A stretch of DNA of 64,000 nucleotides from Rhodococcoides corynebacterioides (lineage in GTDB: Bacteria; Actinomycetota; Actinomycetes; Mycobacteriales; Mycobacteriaceae), in the NCBI RefSeq assembly GCF_019834675.1, contig NZ_JABUBU010000002.1, positions 248,001 to 312,000 of the forward strand, read 5' to 3'. The notes below the pieces were generated by a model, which saw only the letters and a program-made list of their open reading frames with translations, made no database searches and had not been told where the DNA came from. Made by a program: the position numbers and the translations under genes. Below are positions 63,377-64,000 of this stretch, piece by piece (positions within the stretch are counted from its first letter, which is position 1; each line of letters starts with the position of its first letter).

Positions 63377-64000
63377 GACAGCACCCTGCCCGCCCCGCGA
63401 CCCCACAGCGGCTGCGTTCCGCCGGGTCCGGACAGGTGGGTCTCGACGACGGCGGTGGTCAGCCGGTCGAGGTCCCCGATCACGGTGTCGAGGACCACGC
63501 GCAGGTCCGCCCGGCCGCTGTCGGTGTCGACGTCACCCGGCTCGAGCCGGCGCACGGTCGCCCGGAGCGCGTCCAGCGCCCGCAGCGGGCGCGACGTCAC
63601 CTCCGCGCCGGGAAGGGCCGACAGATCCACGGCGAGCCGCTCGATCTGGAACACGATCGAGCGGGGGTTCCCCGGGTCGGCGAGCACCAGGTCGATGACC
63701 GCCCCGAGCGTTGGGGCGCCGCGGTAGCGCCGACGGTGCGTCACCGAGGAGTCCGCGGCGGCCAGCACCGCGGACAGCACGATCTCCGCGATGGCCGGCG
63801 GGTGATCGGCCTCCACGGCGGCCGCCGCGAGGGCGGTGATGCCCGCGGCACGCTCGAGCCGGCGCCCGAGGTCCATCAGATGCCAGCCCGGGTCGCGGAC
63901 CATCGACTCCGCGGTCAGACCGGCCACGGCCAGCATGGAACCGACCACGCGGCTCTGCGTCGCCCACAGGGTGGCCTCGTCGGTCACGGGGGCCGCGGCC
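63373..64000 (-). CDS. alpha-E domain protein (DUF403), 5' part beyond the window
   Basis: About 209 visible C-terminal residues of an all-helical alpha-E domain: 'SRVVGSMLAVAGLTAESMVRDPGWHLMDLGRRLERA', 'YRGAPTLGAVIDLVLADPGNPRSIVFQIERL'. The frame stays open to the window edge and the domain is normally about 300 residues, so the gene is incomplete here; in M. tuberculosis Rv2567 the domain is fused to a circularly permuted ATP-grasp. The GTG at 63987 is internal to the domain and unlikely to be the start. The stop overlaps the transglutaminase GTG. Confidence 0.88.
   Translation of the reverse strand, partial: AAAPVTDEATLWATQSRVVGSMLAVAGLTAESMVRDPGWHLMDLGRRLERAAGITALAAAAVEADHPPAIAEIVLSAVLAAADSSVTHRRRYRGAPTLGAVIDLVLADPGNPRSIVFQIERLAVDLSALPGAEVTSRPLRALDALRATVRRLEPGDVDTDSGRADLRVVLDTVIGDLDRLTTAVVETHLSGPGGTQPLWGRGAGRVLS

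Overview
This is 64 kb of chromosomal core from a high-GC actinobacterium of the order Mycobacteriales, most likely Rhodococcus or a close relative (inferred from gene order and protein character; no 16S or other marker is present). It is densely coding and has many GTG starts. It reproduces two blocks known from Mycobacterium tuberculosis, the ctaB-tkt-gap-whiA-uvrC-rib-metK-pyr block and the nusB-efp-aro-alaS block, joined end to end in one run. I see no tRNA, rRNA, insertion sequence, prophage or CRISPR array, and no defence or biosynthetic island.

Layout. 1-4.1 kb: the end of an ABC-2 permease, haem A synthase (ctaA), a small unknown gene, a quinone reductase and haem O synthase (ctaB). 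4.3-10.7 kb (+): pentose phosphate operon tkt-tal-zwf-opcA-pgl. 11-17.2 kb (-): ppc, secG and the glycolytic unit gap-pgk-tpiA. 17.3-22.4 kb (-): uvrC-rapZ-yvcK-whiA, with a lipoprotein gamma-glutamyltransferase (ggt) inserted on the + strand. 24.4-38.3 kb (-): integration host factor mihF, gmk, rpoZ, coaBC, metK, priA, fmt, rsmB, an SGNH lipoprotein, rpe, the riboflavin genes ribD-ribE-ribBA-ribH and a small membrane protein. 38.5-47.2 kb (-): pyrimidine operon pyrR-pyrB-pyrC-(membrane protein)-carA-carB-pyrF. 47.3-53.4 kb: pepQ-efp-nusB and the aromatic operon aroC-aroK-aroB. 53.4-61 kb (-): rarA-alaS-ruvX-mltG-aroE-prepilin peptidase. 61-64 kb (-): a kinase-like protein, a transglutaminase and the end of an alpha-E domain protein.

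How the genes work together. The left half covers carbon flow (pentose phosphate pathway, lower glycolysis, PEP carboxylation) and haem A/O for cytochrome oxidase. The middle covers flavin, CoA, S-adenosylmethionine and pyrimidine synthesis with basic transcription and translation factors. The right half covers chorismate synthesis, cell-wall maturation and tRNA charging. Most neighbours are translationally coupled; about 17 junctions are 4-base ATGA/GTGA overlaps.

No new multi-gene system is evident. The features most worth attention are small: (i) tandem repeats of 18, 21, 24 or 27 bp sitting at the starts or ends of coupled genes (mltG, ruvX, aroE, aroB, aroK, rapZ, ribD, gmk); (ii) a series of TANNNT boxes 6-8 bases before ATG/GTG at operon heads, suggesting leaderless mRNAs; (iii) a PyrR-type RNA hairpin abutting the pyrR ribosome-binding site; (iv) a duplicated ribosome-binding site plus start codon on aroB. 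All are read by eye and need computational or experimental checks.
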